From: Spartobacteria bacterium
GTDB lineage: Bacteria; Verrucomicrobiota; Verrucomicrobiia; Chthoniobacterales; Chthoniobacteraceae
Assembly: GCA_025355595.1 (NCBI GenBank)
Contig: JANXZI010000174.1
Span: forward strand, 1-5,603
Direction: 5' to 3'
Length of the DNA: 5,603 nt
The notes beneath the pieces are model-generated. The model made no database searches. It saw only the letters and a program-made list of their open reading frames with translations, and was not told the origin of the DNA. Shown here piece by piece: positions 1 through 5,603 of this stretch. Position 1 is the stretch's first letter. Every line of letters begins with the position of its first letter. Position numbers and translations under genes: made by a program.

Positions 1-2
1 CC

Positions 3-1835
3 GGTCCTGCGACCGCGGGAGGAATTCTGACCGTGAACAGCGGCAGCTTCACCGGCACCATCGTGGATTCCGGTCCGGGAGTAGGCGCAGGCAAAGTCGT
101 CAAGACCACCGCGGGAACACTCACCCTCCTCGGCGCGAGCACCTACACGGGCGGTACTACGCTGACCTTGGGCACGCTGCAGGCTGGCAACACGAAGGCA
201 TTCGGCTCAGGTAACCTCACGGTCAACGGCGGCAGGCTGCAGACCGTGGGTGGCCCGCTCATCGTGAACATCGGCAGCGGCAACGTTGCACTCAACGGCG
301 GAACGACGGTGTTCAACGTGGGCGGCACCACCGCTGGCGTGACCCATGATCAGATCCTCACGACTGGCAACGTCGGCACCATTGCTGGCAATGGTCGGAT
401 CACGCTGGTGCAGCAGAACGGCTACCTCCTGCAGCCCGGCGACAAGGTGAACCTGATCGTCGCCGGCACCGTCACGGGCGGTTCCAAAACCGGCACGCCG
501 CTGCCTGCGGGGACGGTCATCGGGCTCTCCGCCTTCAGCAACACCCCGCTGCTGGTGCCCGTGGTGAATCTCTATGCCGACCCGAGCGTGACCCTCGAAG
601 CTATGCAGGGATCGTTCGCCGGCCTCAACGGCCAAACCTTCGGCGGCGTGTTCATCGGCTTCACGCCGAATCAGATCGCCGTCGCCGGCGCCCTCGACAG
701 CCTGCAAGCGAAGACCCTGGGCAAGACGGGCCTCATCAAGGAACTCAACTTCCTCGATACGCAGCCGCTGAGCACGCTCCAGAGCAACCTCGACAAGATC
801 GCACCTGAAGAGCTGACCTCCATCTTCAACATCAGCGTCGCCATCGCCAACGTGAGTAACACCAACCTTCAGCGTCGCATGGAGGACATCCGCATCCAGT
901 CGCAGGGCGGTGGTGGCATTCAGAGCGCGCCTGCCGATAACCGGACCCGCTTCGCCGGCGGCCCGCAGGGGCCCGTCGGACGCCGCAGCAAGGAGATCGC
1001 GCCGCCGAACGATGATCGTTGGGGCATGTTCCTCACCGGGGCCGGCGAGTTCACCCACATCGGCAGCACCACGAACGCCTCCGGCTACAACCTCCAGACC
1101 GGCGGAGTCACCGCGGGGCTGGATTACCGGGTGAACGAACACTTCGCCATCGGCCTGAACCTCGGCTACGCGAATACCACGGCCAGCCTCGTCAACGGTG
1201 GCAGCCTCGGGGTGGACGGCGGAACTTTCGGCATCTATGCGACGTGGTTTGACCAGAACTTCCATGTGGATGCAGCCGTCAGCGGTGGCATCAACAGCTA
1301 CCGGACGACCCGCGTGACGCCGAACAACAGCGTGGCCACCGGCAGTCCGAATGGCACGGAATTCAACGCTCTGTTTGCCGTCGGCTACGACTGGAAATCC
1401 GGCGCGCTGACGTTTGGCCCGACGGCGAGCTTCCAGTACACGAATACGAGCCTGGACAGCTTCACCGAAGCAGGCGCATTCGCCCCGCTCACCATCCAAG
1501 GGAAGAGCAGCGAGAGCATCCGCACGAACATCGGAATGCGGGCGTATTACGAGGGGAAAATCGGCAGCGTGGGCTTCCGGCCCGAGCTGCGACTGGGCTG
1601 GCAGCACGAGGCCGGCGCGACGGGCAATAACCTCACGTCGAACTTCGCCACGCTCGGCGGACGGCCCTTCACGGTCGCCGGCACCACGGTCGGTCGCGAC
1701 AGCCTGACCATCGGCGCGGGGTTCACGATCCTGTGGAACGAACGGTTCGCCACCTACGTGAACTACGACGGCAACATCGGCGCGAAAAACATGGAGTCGC
1801 ACAACGTCTCCGCAGGCGTCCGGCTCCAGTTCTAA
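3..1835 (+). CDS. Autotransporter (type V secretion) with PATR passenger repeat and C-terminal beta-barrel, 5' partial
   Basis: This is the C-terminal 610 residues of a surface protein that would be exported to the periplasm and insert its own outer-membrane barrel. The frame is open to the window edge, and the residues before the GTG at 33 (GPATAGGILTV) continue the same Gly/Thr-rich pattern, so the true start lies upstream and GTG 33 is not the start. Visible residues 31-60 carry an autotransporter-associated beta-strand (PATR) repeat, with GTLTLLGASTYTGGTTL as its core. Gly/Asn/Thr/Val-rich passenger sequence follows to about residue 230. Residues 231-298 look helical and end in NLQRRMEDIR; this is probably the segment that sits in or next to the barrel pore. 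A Gly/Pro-rich linker leads to the barrel, about residues 337-610, opening with DDRWGMFLTGAGEF and showing alternating aromatic/polar strands. It ends in the terminal Phe (GVRLQF) expected for BAM recognition. Barrel length, about 274 residues, is normal for PF03797. The passenger's activity cannot be told; adhesion is only a guess. Confidence 0.93.
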   Translation, partial: GPATAGGILTVNSGSFTGTIVDSGPGVGAGKVVKTTAGTLTLLGASTYTGGTTLTLGTLQAGNTKAFGSGNLTVNGGRLQTVGGPLIVNIGSGNVALNGGTTVFNVGGTTAGVTHDQILTTGNVGTIAGNGRITLVQQNGYLLQPGDKVNLIVAGTVTGGSKTGTPLPAGTVIGLSAFSNTPLLVPVVNLYADPSVTLEAMQGSFAGLNGQTFGGVFIGFTPNQIAVAGALDSLQAKTLGKTGLIKELNFLDTQPLSTLQSNLDKIAPEELTSIFNISVAIANVSNTNLQRRMEDIRIQSQGGGGIQSAPADNRTRFAGGPQGPVGRRSKEIAPPNDDRWGMFLTGAGEFTHIGSTTNASGYNLQTGGVTAGLDYRVNEHFAIGLNLGYANTTASLVNGGSLGVDGGTFGIYATWFDQNFHVDAAVSGGINSYRTTRVTPNNSVATGSPNGTEFNALFAVGYDWKSGALTFGPTASFQYTNTSLDSFTEAGAFAPLTIQGKSSESIRTNIGMRAYYEGKIGSVGFRPELRLGWQHEAGATGNNLTSNFATLGGRPFTVAGTTVGRDSLTIGAGFTILWNERFATYVNYDGNIGAKNMESHNVSAGVRLQF

Positions 1836-1850
1836 CGAGCCCCCGGTCCC

Positions 1851-1877
1851 CGCGGTGGCCGCATGACGACCGCCGCG
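1851..1877 (+). terminator. GC-rich hairpin just after the autotransporter stop
   Basis: Bases 1851-1861 can pair with 1867-1877 around a 5-nt loop (catga). The 11-position stem has one G-T wobble (1856/1872) and one C-A mismatch (1859/1869). It begins 15 nt after the TAA at 1833-1835, which is where a terminator would sit, but no T-tract follows. Such a short GC stem can arise by chance in DNA of this composition, so the terminator role is an inference. Confidence 0.3.
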
Positions 1878-1897
1878 TGAGCCCTTGGAAAATCACT

Positions 1898-1935
1898 GCA
1901 AGCCTCTTGGTGCGTAGGAGCGCCAGGAGGCTTGT
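1898..1935 (+). terminator. Strong 16-bp stem-loop between the autotransporter gene and corA
   Basis: Bases 1898-1913 pair with 1920-1935 around a 6-nt loop (gtagga). The stem is continuous over 16 positions with three G-T wobbles and no mismatch, clearly better than expected by chance. It lies 63 nt after the autotransporter stop and ends 66 nt before the corA ATG. Only a poor T-run (ggttt) follows on the + strand. On the - strand the distal flank reads agtgatttt, a somewhat better tail. It may be a terminator for the upstream gene, a structured corA leader, or one copy of a dispersed repeat. No M-box or other known Mg2+ riboswitch architecture was recognised around it. Confidence 0.45.
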
Positions 1936-2001
1936 CGGTTTCCCGGCTGCCTCGTCGCATTCCGCTCGCCCGCCCTTGCGCCGGATGGTTGCATCGTCCG
2001 C

Positions 2002-3060
2002 ATGTTTAAGAAGCGATACTCCCGCCCCGGCGCCGCGCCGGCCACACTCCATGCCGCGCCGGATGCGGCTGCCGCGGTCGTCATCAAGCTCATGGAATAC
2101 GGCCCGCACGGCTGCGAGGAGCGCATCCTCAGCAGCGTCGCCGACCTGCCCGACTGTCGCGGCGCGGAGGATGAAAAAATCCGCTGGATCGAATTCAACG
2201 GCCTCGGAGACGTCGCCGCGCTGAGGGAACTCGGGCAGAAATTCAACCTCCACCCGCTCGCGCTCGAGGACGTGCTGAACGTCGGCCAGCGCCCGAAGCT
2301 GGAGGCATACGCCGGGCACCTCTTCATCGTCGCGCAGATGATCTACCACGATGCGGAGCGCACGCTCTGCGGCGAGCAGGTGAGCATCTTCGTCTGCGGC
2401 AATTTTCTCATCAGCATCCAGGAGGATGCCGAGACGGATGTCTTCGACCCCGTGCGCCAGCGCATCCGGGTCGGCGGCGGAAACATCCGCACGATGAAAC
2501 CGGACTACCTCGCCTACGCGCTGCTCGATGCGATCGTGGACCACGGCTTCCCCGTGCTCGAGGAAATCGGCGAGGCGCTCCAGGAGATCGAGGACACCGT
2601 GCTCACCGCGCCCGGCAAGGAAACCATCGGCGAACTCCACAGCCTGAAGCGCACGCTCATGCAGCTCCGCCGCTTCGTGTGGCCCGAGCGCGACGTGGTG
2701 AATTCGCTCCTGCACGGCGACAGCGAATTCGTCCACCCGCAGACGAAGATTTATCTCCGCGACCTCTACGATCACACCGTGCAGATCATGGACCTCATCG
2801 AGGCCTACCGCGACGTGGCCACGAGCCTCATGGATATGTATCTCTCCAGCGTCGGCCTGCGCACGAATGAGATCATGCGTGTGCTCACCGTCATCTCGTC
2901 CATCTTCATCCCGCTCACCTTTCTGGCGGGTGTGTACGGCATGAATTTCAAGCACATGCCCGAGCTGGAGACGAGCTGGGGTTACCCCGTCTTTTGGGTG
3001 CTCATCATCGTGATCGCCGTCGGCCAGCTCATCTTTTTCCGCAGGAAAAAGTGGCTTTAA
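2002..3060 (+). CDS. corA: CorA-family magnesium/cobalt transport protein
   Basis: This inner-membrane homopentameric channel admits Mg2+ (also Co2+ and Ni2+) down the membrane potential. The 352-residue length matches Thermotoga maritima CorA (351) better than E. coli CorA (316). Residues 1 to about 290 form the cytoplasmic funnel and the long pore helix. TM1 is about 293-312 and runs into the signature YGMNF, with G313-M314-N315 as the selectivity filter. The periplasmic loop is KHMPELETSWG, TM2 is about 328-346, and the end is basic, RRKKWL, the ring associated with gating. By family comparison, the regulatory Mg2+-site aspartates correspond to D90 (ALEDVLN) and D254 (LRDLYDH). D278, M292 and L295 match pore-lining positions, so the sensor and gate look intact. 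ATG 2002 is the only usual start after the in-frame TAG at 1915-1917; no good Shine-Dalgarno precedes it. It follows a hairpin-containing gap and may be cotranscribed with metF 62 nt downstream. A separate uptake function such as Zn2+ (ZntB) is unlikely given the full GMN and MPEL match. Confidence 0.96.
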   Translation: MFKKRYSRPGAAPATLHAAPDAAAAVVIKLMEYGPHGCEERILSSVADLPDCRGAEDEKIRWIEFNGLGDVAALRELGQKFNLHPLALEDVLNVGQRPKLEAYAGHLFIVAQMIYHDAERTLCGEQVSIFVCGNFLISIQEDAETDVFDPVRQRIRVGGGNIRTMKPDYLAYALLDAIVDHGFPVLEEIGEALQEIEDTVLTAPGKETIGELHSLKRTLMQLRRFVWPERDVVNSLLHGDSEFVHPQTKIYLRDLYDHTVQIMDLIEAYRDVATSLMDMYLSSVGLRTNEIMRVLTVISSIFIPLTFLAGVYGMNFKHMPELETSWGYPVFWVLIIVIAVGQLIFFRRKKWL

Positions 3061-3122
3061 AAAATGCGTTGGCGGTTGCTTAGTCCGGCGGCATTTGCAA
3101 TTTGGCAGCCGCTCACGCCCTC

Positions 3123-4016
3123 ATGATCCAGCTCATCCACGAAATCCACGAATCCTGCCGCGCCGCCGGGAGGCCCGCCGTGTCGTTTGAATTTTTCCCG
3201 CCGAAAACTTCCGAGGGAGAAAAAAATCTCCTCGAAAAAACGATCCCCGCGCTGCTCGAGCTGAAGCCCGACTATTGCTCGGTGACTTACGGCGCGGGCG
3301 GCACCACGCGCGAGAAGACTATCGGCATCGTGGACCGCATCCAGCGCGAGCACGGGCTCACCACGATGATGCACCTGACGTGTGTGAACTCCACGAAGGA
3401 CGAACTCGCCAGCGTGCTCGCCGAGGCGAAGGTGCGCGGCATCAGGAACATCCTCGCACTGCGCGGCGATCCGCCGCCGGACGCGGCGGAATGGCAGGCG
3501 ACCGAGGGCGGCTTCACGTACTCGTCGCAGCTCGTGGAGTTCATCAAGCAGCTCGGCGGATTTTGCATCGGCACCGCGGGGTTCCCCGAGGGGCACATCG
3601 CGCAAAGGGGCGGCAGGGCCGTGGACTGGGGCTTCCTCCGCGAGAAGATCGCGGCCGGCGCGGACTTCGTCATCACGCAGCTCTTTTTCGACAACGTGGA
3701 TTTTTTCAGCTTCCACGATTACCTCTCGATTCATGAGGTAAAGGTGCCGATCATCCCCGGCGTGCTGCCGGTGTCCTCGGCGAAGCAGACAAAGAAATTC
3801 ACCGAGATGTGCGGCGCGCGGCTGCCGGAGGGATTGCTGAAACGGCTCAATGAAATCGGCGACGACGACGAGGGCGCGGCGAAATTTGGCATCCAGTATG
3901 CGACCGACCAGTGCCGCGTGCTGCTCAAGGCCGGCGTGCCAGGCCTCCACTTTTACACCCTGAACAAGGCGGCCTCGACGACCGCCATCGTGCGGAATCT
4001 CGGGCTCGTGTCGTAG
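3123..4016 (+). CDS. metF: 5,10-methylenetetrahydrofolate reductase
   Basis: This cytosolic FAD enzyme reduces 5,10-methylene-THF to 5-methyl-THF with NAD(P)H, supplying the methyl group for methionine synthesis. The 297-residue product is a single TIM-barrel domain of usual bacterial length. VSFEFFPPKT near the N-terminus carries E23, equivalent to E. coli Glu28. The next conserved block is CSVTYGAGGTTREKT. ILALRGDPP holds D116, equivalent to Asp120, which acts near the flavin. ADFVITQLFFD carries Q186, equivalent to Gln183. PIIPGVLPV and HFYTLNKA (276-283) complete the pattern. ATG 3123 was chosen because it places FEFFPP at the usual distance from the N-terminus; TTG 3102, seven codons upstream, is the alternative. 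Neither has a clear Shine-Dalgarno. No SAM, cobalamin or THF riboswitch was recognised in the 62-nt gap before it. The stop TAG (4014-4016) is inside the left arm of an inverted repeat, so insertion of that element may have set the C-terminus, although the C-terminal LGLVS is in line with family ends. Confidence 0.97.
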   Translation: MIQLIHEIHESCRAAGRPAVSFEFFPPKTSEGEKNLLEKTIPALLELKPDYCSVTYGAGGTTREKTIGIVDRIQREHGLTTMMHLTCVNSTKDELASVLAEAKVRGIRNILALRGDPPPDAAEWQATEGGFTYSSQLVEFIKQLGGFCIGTAGFPEGHIAQRGGRAVDWGFLREKIAAGADFVITQLFFDNVDFFSFHDYLSIHEVKVPIIPGVLPVSSAKQTKKFTEMCGARLPEGLLKRLNEIGDDDEGAAKFGIQYATDQCRVLLKAGVPGLHFYTLNKAASTTAIVRNLGLVS

Positions 4017-4084
4017 CGCCGACGAAGCGTCGGCGGAAAAGATGTGCGCGCACCCAGCGTGTCCAAGGACGCGTCGGCGCTACG
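4012..4084. repeat. Intergenic inverted-repeat element with 13-bp perfect arms
   Basis: The arms 4012-4024 (cgtagcgccgacg) and 4072-4084 (cgtcggcgctacg) are perfect reverse complements. Inside lie a shorter hairpin sharing the left arm (4017-4024 with 4028-4035), a 10-bp self-palindrome (4044-4053, gtgcgcgcac), and a third stem (4057-4064 with 4067-4074, two wobbles) sharing the right arm. The element therefore has mutually exclusive folds: one long closing stem, or a row of small hairpins. The left arm contains the metF TAG stop. The layout resembles REP/BIME-type or small miniature elements found between genes; that family assignment is inferred, since only one copy is in the window. Confidence 0.65.
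4017..4035 (+). terminator. Short hairpin immediately after the metF stop
   Basis: An 8-bp perfect GC-rich stem (4017-4024 with 4028-4035) and a 3-nt loop (aag) begin directly after the TAG. Position suits a metF terminator or an mRNA 3'-end protector, but the following bases are gaaaaga with no T-tract. The left half is also an arm of the larger inverted repeat, so this hairpin may be just part of that element. Confidence 0.3.
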
Positions 4085-4154
4085 CTTGATGGCCGCCGCG
4101 TTGCGCCCTGCGTGCACCTTTGCAATTCGGATCCTGAGGGCCATACTCGCCGCT

Positions 4155-5237
4155 GTGAAAACCTCCGCACTCGCCGCGCTTCTGCTGTTCGCATTCACCT
4201 GTCTGCTCCGCGCGGAAAAACCGGTGGCGGAAAAACCCGCGCCGCTCACGGCGACGGAGATCGTGTCGCAGCTCGACGGGCTTTTCGACGATGACGATGA
4301 GCATGCGACGGTCGTGTCGCCCGGGCAGTTCGCGGCGATTTTGAAAAAGAAGATGGAGCGATTCGATCGGCTCGCGGCGGATTTCCGCAGGCGCTTTCCC
4401 GAGGATCCGCTGCGGTGGAAGGTGCTGCTGCTCGAGGCGGTGAACCTGCCTGTCCACGAGGAGGCGGGCCTGCCGCCGCCCGCGGGGAAATCCGCGGGCG
4501 CGATGTTCGAGGCGATCCTCGCGGCGCAGGATGCGACCGCGGACGTGAAGTCCGAAGCAAGCGTGCAGCAGCTCACGCTCATGGCGGAACAGGTCGGCGA
4601 CAAGAAGCTGAAGCTCGGCGACTGGGAGAAGCTGCTCGCGACGCACTGGCGTGATTTTCCCGACGCGGGTGACAACGCCTCGCTGGAGGAACTGCACCTC
4701 GGCATGGTCGAGGAATTCGCGCCCGCGCGCGCGGAGACGCTGCTCGCCGTCCTCGCGAAGCACAAGGACGAGGTGATCGCCGGCATGGCGAAGGAAAAGC
4801 AGGTCGCACGGAAGGCGATGGCGGAGCTGAAGAGCAAGCCGATCGAGCTGAAATTCAAGGCGCTCGACGGCACCGAGGTGGACATGGCGAAGCTGCGCGG
4901 GAAAGTCGTGCTCGTGGATTTCTGGGCGACGTGGTGCGGGCCGTGCATGGCGGCACTGCCGAAGGTGAGCGCCGCGTACGCGAAGCTGCACGAGCGCGGA
5001 TTCGAGATCATCGGCATCTCGCTCGACGAGGACGAGGCGGCGCTGAAGCGCGTGCTGAAGTCGAAGAAGATCACTTGGCCGCAGTCCTTTGACGGTCGCG
5101 GATGGGACAATGAAATCGCGCACCGCTTCTGCATCACTGCGATCCCCACGACGTGGCTCGTGAACAAGGAGGGGATGCTCGTGGAGACAAATCCGGAAGG
5201 CGATCTCGCGGAGAAGATCGAGAAGCTGCTGAAGTAG
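4155..5237 (+). CDS. Secreted TlpA/ResA-like thiol-disulfide oxidoreductase with long N-terminal extension
   Basis: This is a thioredoxin-fold protein predicted to act outside the cytoplasm in reducing or exchanging disulfides; partners are unknown. GTG 4155 gives 360 residues beginning MKTSALAALLLFAF, a good Sec signal peptide with probable cleavage after LLRA (residue 20). A weak gaggg at 4136-4140 lies 14 nt upstream. ATG 4089 or GTG 4044 would bury this signal behind 22-37 extra residues, and GTG 4044 starts inside the repeat element. Cys16 in the signal does not sit in a proper lipobox. Residues 21 to about 235 are charged, Ala/Leu/Lys-rich and probably helical; I recognise no domain. 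The thioredoxin domain, about 230-360, has the TlpA-type GKVVLVDFWATWCGPC start with the redox motif W260-C261-G262-P263-C264, then GISLDED, then the cis-Pro loop AIPTTW (P331). A third cysteine, C326, lies five residues before the cis-Pro. No cytochrome-maturation genes are adjacent, so a specific CcmG/ResA role is unsupported. Confidence 0.9.
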   Translation: MKTSALAALLLFAFTCLLRAEKPVAEKPAPLTATEIVSQLDGLFDDDDEHATVVSPGQFAAILKKKMERFDRLAADFRRRFPEDPLRWKVLLLEAVNLPVHEEAGLPPPAGKSAGAMFEAILAAQDATADVKSEASVQQLTLMAEQVGDKKLKLGDWEKLLATHWRDFPDAGDNASLEELHLGMVEEFAPARAETLLAVLAKHKDEVIAGMAKEKQVARKAMAELKSKPIELKFKALDGTEVDMAKLRGKVVLVDFWATWCGPCMAALPKVSAAYAKLHERGFEIIGISLDEDEAALKRVLKSKKITWPQSFDGRGWDNEIAHRFCITAIPTTWLVNKEGMLVETNPEGDLAEKIEKLLK

Positions 5238-5300
5238 GCAGGGTGCGCGCCCCAGGGCCGAGCCGTGCGTGAAATGAGGATTTCATCGAACGTGCGTAAG

Positions 5301-5388
5301 GGTGATTGGTGACTGGTGAGAAGTGACTGGTGCGCGGCCCTGATTGCATCCTGAAGACCGGAACACCAGTCACCTCTCACCAATCACC
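5301..5388. repeat. Inverted array of TGAYTGG-like heptads (hairpin element)
   Basis: On the + strand, 5303-5330 reads as four 7-mers: tgattgg, tgactgg, tgagaag, tgactgg. On the - strand, 5386 back to 5366 reads tgattgg, tgagagg, tgactgg. The left arm (5301-5332) thus pairs with the right arm (5364-5388), apart from one extra heptad on the left and one substitution, around a 31-nt spacer (5333-5363). Gain or loss of exactly one 7-bp unit points to slippage of a short tandem repeat that had been inverted. It lies between the TlpA-like gene and the osmC-like gene. It could act as a transcription stop for the former, but no T-run follows. Similar heptameric tandem repeats are known in some bacterial genomes, notably cyanobacteria. 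Confidence 0.75.
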
Positions 5389-5493
5389 GGCGGACTCGAA
5401 AATAAACCCATCGCCTCACCGCTGCCACCGCACTCGCTTGCTGCCGGGAAAATCGTCTCGCCCACCGCACCGCGCGCCGCTACGGACGCGGAC

Positions 5494-5603
5494 ATGCAAC
5501 CGCACTTTGTCGAAATCGAAATGATCTACGACGGCCAGCTCCGCACGACGGCGAAGCATGGGCCGAGCGGCAATTCCGTGATCACGGATGCGCCGGTGGA
5601 CAA
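5494..5603 (+). CDS. OsmC-family protein, 3' partial (N-terminus only)
   Basis: Only 36 codons are inside the window. The translation begins MQPHFVEIEMIYDGQLRTTAKH and continues with GPSGNSVITDAPVDN, matching the N-terminal beta-sheet of OsmC/Ohr-type proteins, where a yeG-LR strand is followed by HGPSG and a TDAPVDN turn before the GEAFSPTDL region. Family members are small cytosolic dimers of about 135-145 residues that reduce hydroperoxides with two cysteines. Both catalytic cysteines would lie beyond the window, so activity cannot be judged and some family members lack them. ATG 5494 is preferred; ATG 5521 (codon 10) is a shorter alternative. There is no strong Shine-Dalgarno. The 105 bases between the heptad repeat and this start show no promoter I can support. 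Confidence 0.82.
   Translation, partial: MQPHFVEIEMIYDGQLRTTAKHGPSGNSVITDAPVD

Noticed and set aside
207..1802. Long - strand open frame (531 codons) opposite the autotransporter
   Set aside because: The + strand translation has a clear passenger repeat and barrel with terminal Phe. The antisense product is Arg/Ala/Val/Glu-rich with no motif, as expected from the complement of a GC-rich gene.
1733..2224. + strand open frame (163 codons) spanning the autotransporter end and corA start
   Set aside because: It overlaps two real genes in a different frame, is Arg/Ser/Pro-rich, and has no motif or ribosome binding site.
1723..2955. Long - strand open frame (410 codons) opposite corA
   Set aside because: It lies against an unmistakable corA, runs into the end of another gene, and its His/Asp/Glu/Arg-rich product is the usual antisense composition.
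3061..3122. Possible riboswitch or promoter between corA and metF
   Set aside because: The gap is too short for a SAM, cobalamin or M-box aptamer, and no convincing -35/-10 pair could be supported by eye.
3057..3950. - strand open frame (297 codons) opposite metF
   Set aside because: It is the antisense shadow of a well-conserved metF; no recognisable domain.
5264..5297. Small hairpin 5270-5285 (6-bp AT-rich stem, GAGG loop) flanked by a 7-bp direct repeat cgtgcgt (5264-5270 and 5291-5297)
   Set aside because: The stem is too weak and the repeat too short to claim a terminator or a target-site duplication.
3953..5383. - strand open frame (476 codons) and a second one at 4080-5123 opposite the TlpA-like gene
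   Set aside because: Both are low-complexity (Ser/Ala/Phe-rich or Arg/His/Leu-rich) shadows of a + strand gene that has a signal peptide and a WCGPC motif. The first also runs through both intergenic repeats.
5301..5388. Possible CRISPR array or attachment site in the heptad-repeat region
   Set aside because: The units are contiguous 7-mers without spacers, in inverted arms, and no cas or integrase gene is present.
1..5603. A novel multi-gene defence or biosynthetic system
   Set aside because: All five genes belong to common families with separate housekeeping or surface roles; nothing in order or spacing suggests a joint new system.

Overview
The window is a stretch of GC-rich bacterial chromosome with every recognisable gene on the + strand. 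The combination of a PATR-type autotransporter with a helical pre-barrel linker, a secreted TlpA-like thioredoxin with a long N-terminal extension, and small GC-rich intergenic inverted repeats fits a Verrucomicrobiota-like Gram-negative organism. That assignment is an inference from gene style, not from a marker gene. No rRNA, tRNA, insertion sequence, CRISPR array or phage gene was seen.

Layout. (1) 3-1835: the 3' part of an autotransporter, with passenger beta-helix repeat, helical linker and C-terminal outer-membrane barrel; its start lies upstream of the window. (2) 1836-2001: an intergenic stretch with two GC-rich hairpins, probably ending the autotransporter transcript and/or lying in the corA leader. 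(3) 2002-3060: corA, a Mg2+/Co2+ channel very close in architecture to the Thermotoga maritima protein. (4) 3123-4016: metF, 5,10-methylenetetrahydrofolate reductase, starting 62 nt after corA. (5) 4012-4084: a compact inverted-repeat element that contains the metF stop codon. (6) 4155-5237: a secreted TlpA/ResA-like thiol-disulfide oxidoreductase. (7) 5301-5388: a heptad-repeat inverted element. (8) 5494-5603: the first 36 codons of an OsmC-family protein, cut by the window end.

The genes do not form an obvious single pathway: an outer-membrane surface protein, an inner-membrane ion channel, a one-carbon/methionine enzyme, a periplasmic redox protein and a probable peroxide-handling protein. 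TlpA-like and OsmC-like proteins both concern thiol/redox chemistry, but the repeat element between them argues against tight coupling. I see no previously undescribed multi-gene system here. The points most worth a second look are the intergenic repeats, which look like members of dispersed families, and the roughly 215-residue unassigned N-terminal part of the TlpA-like protein.
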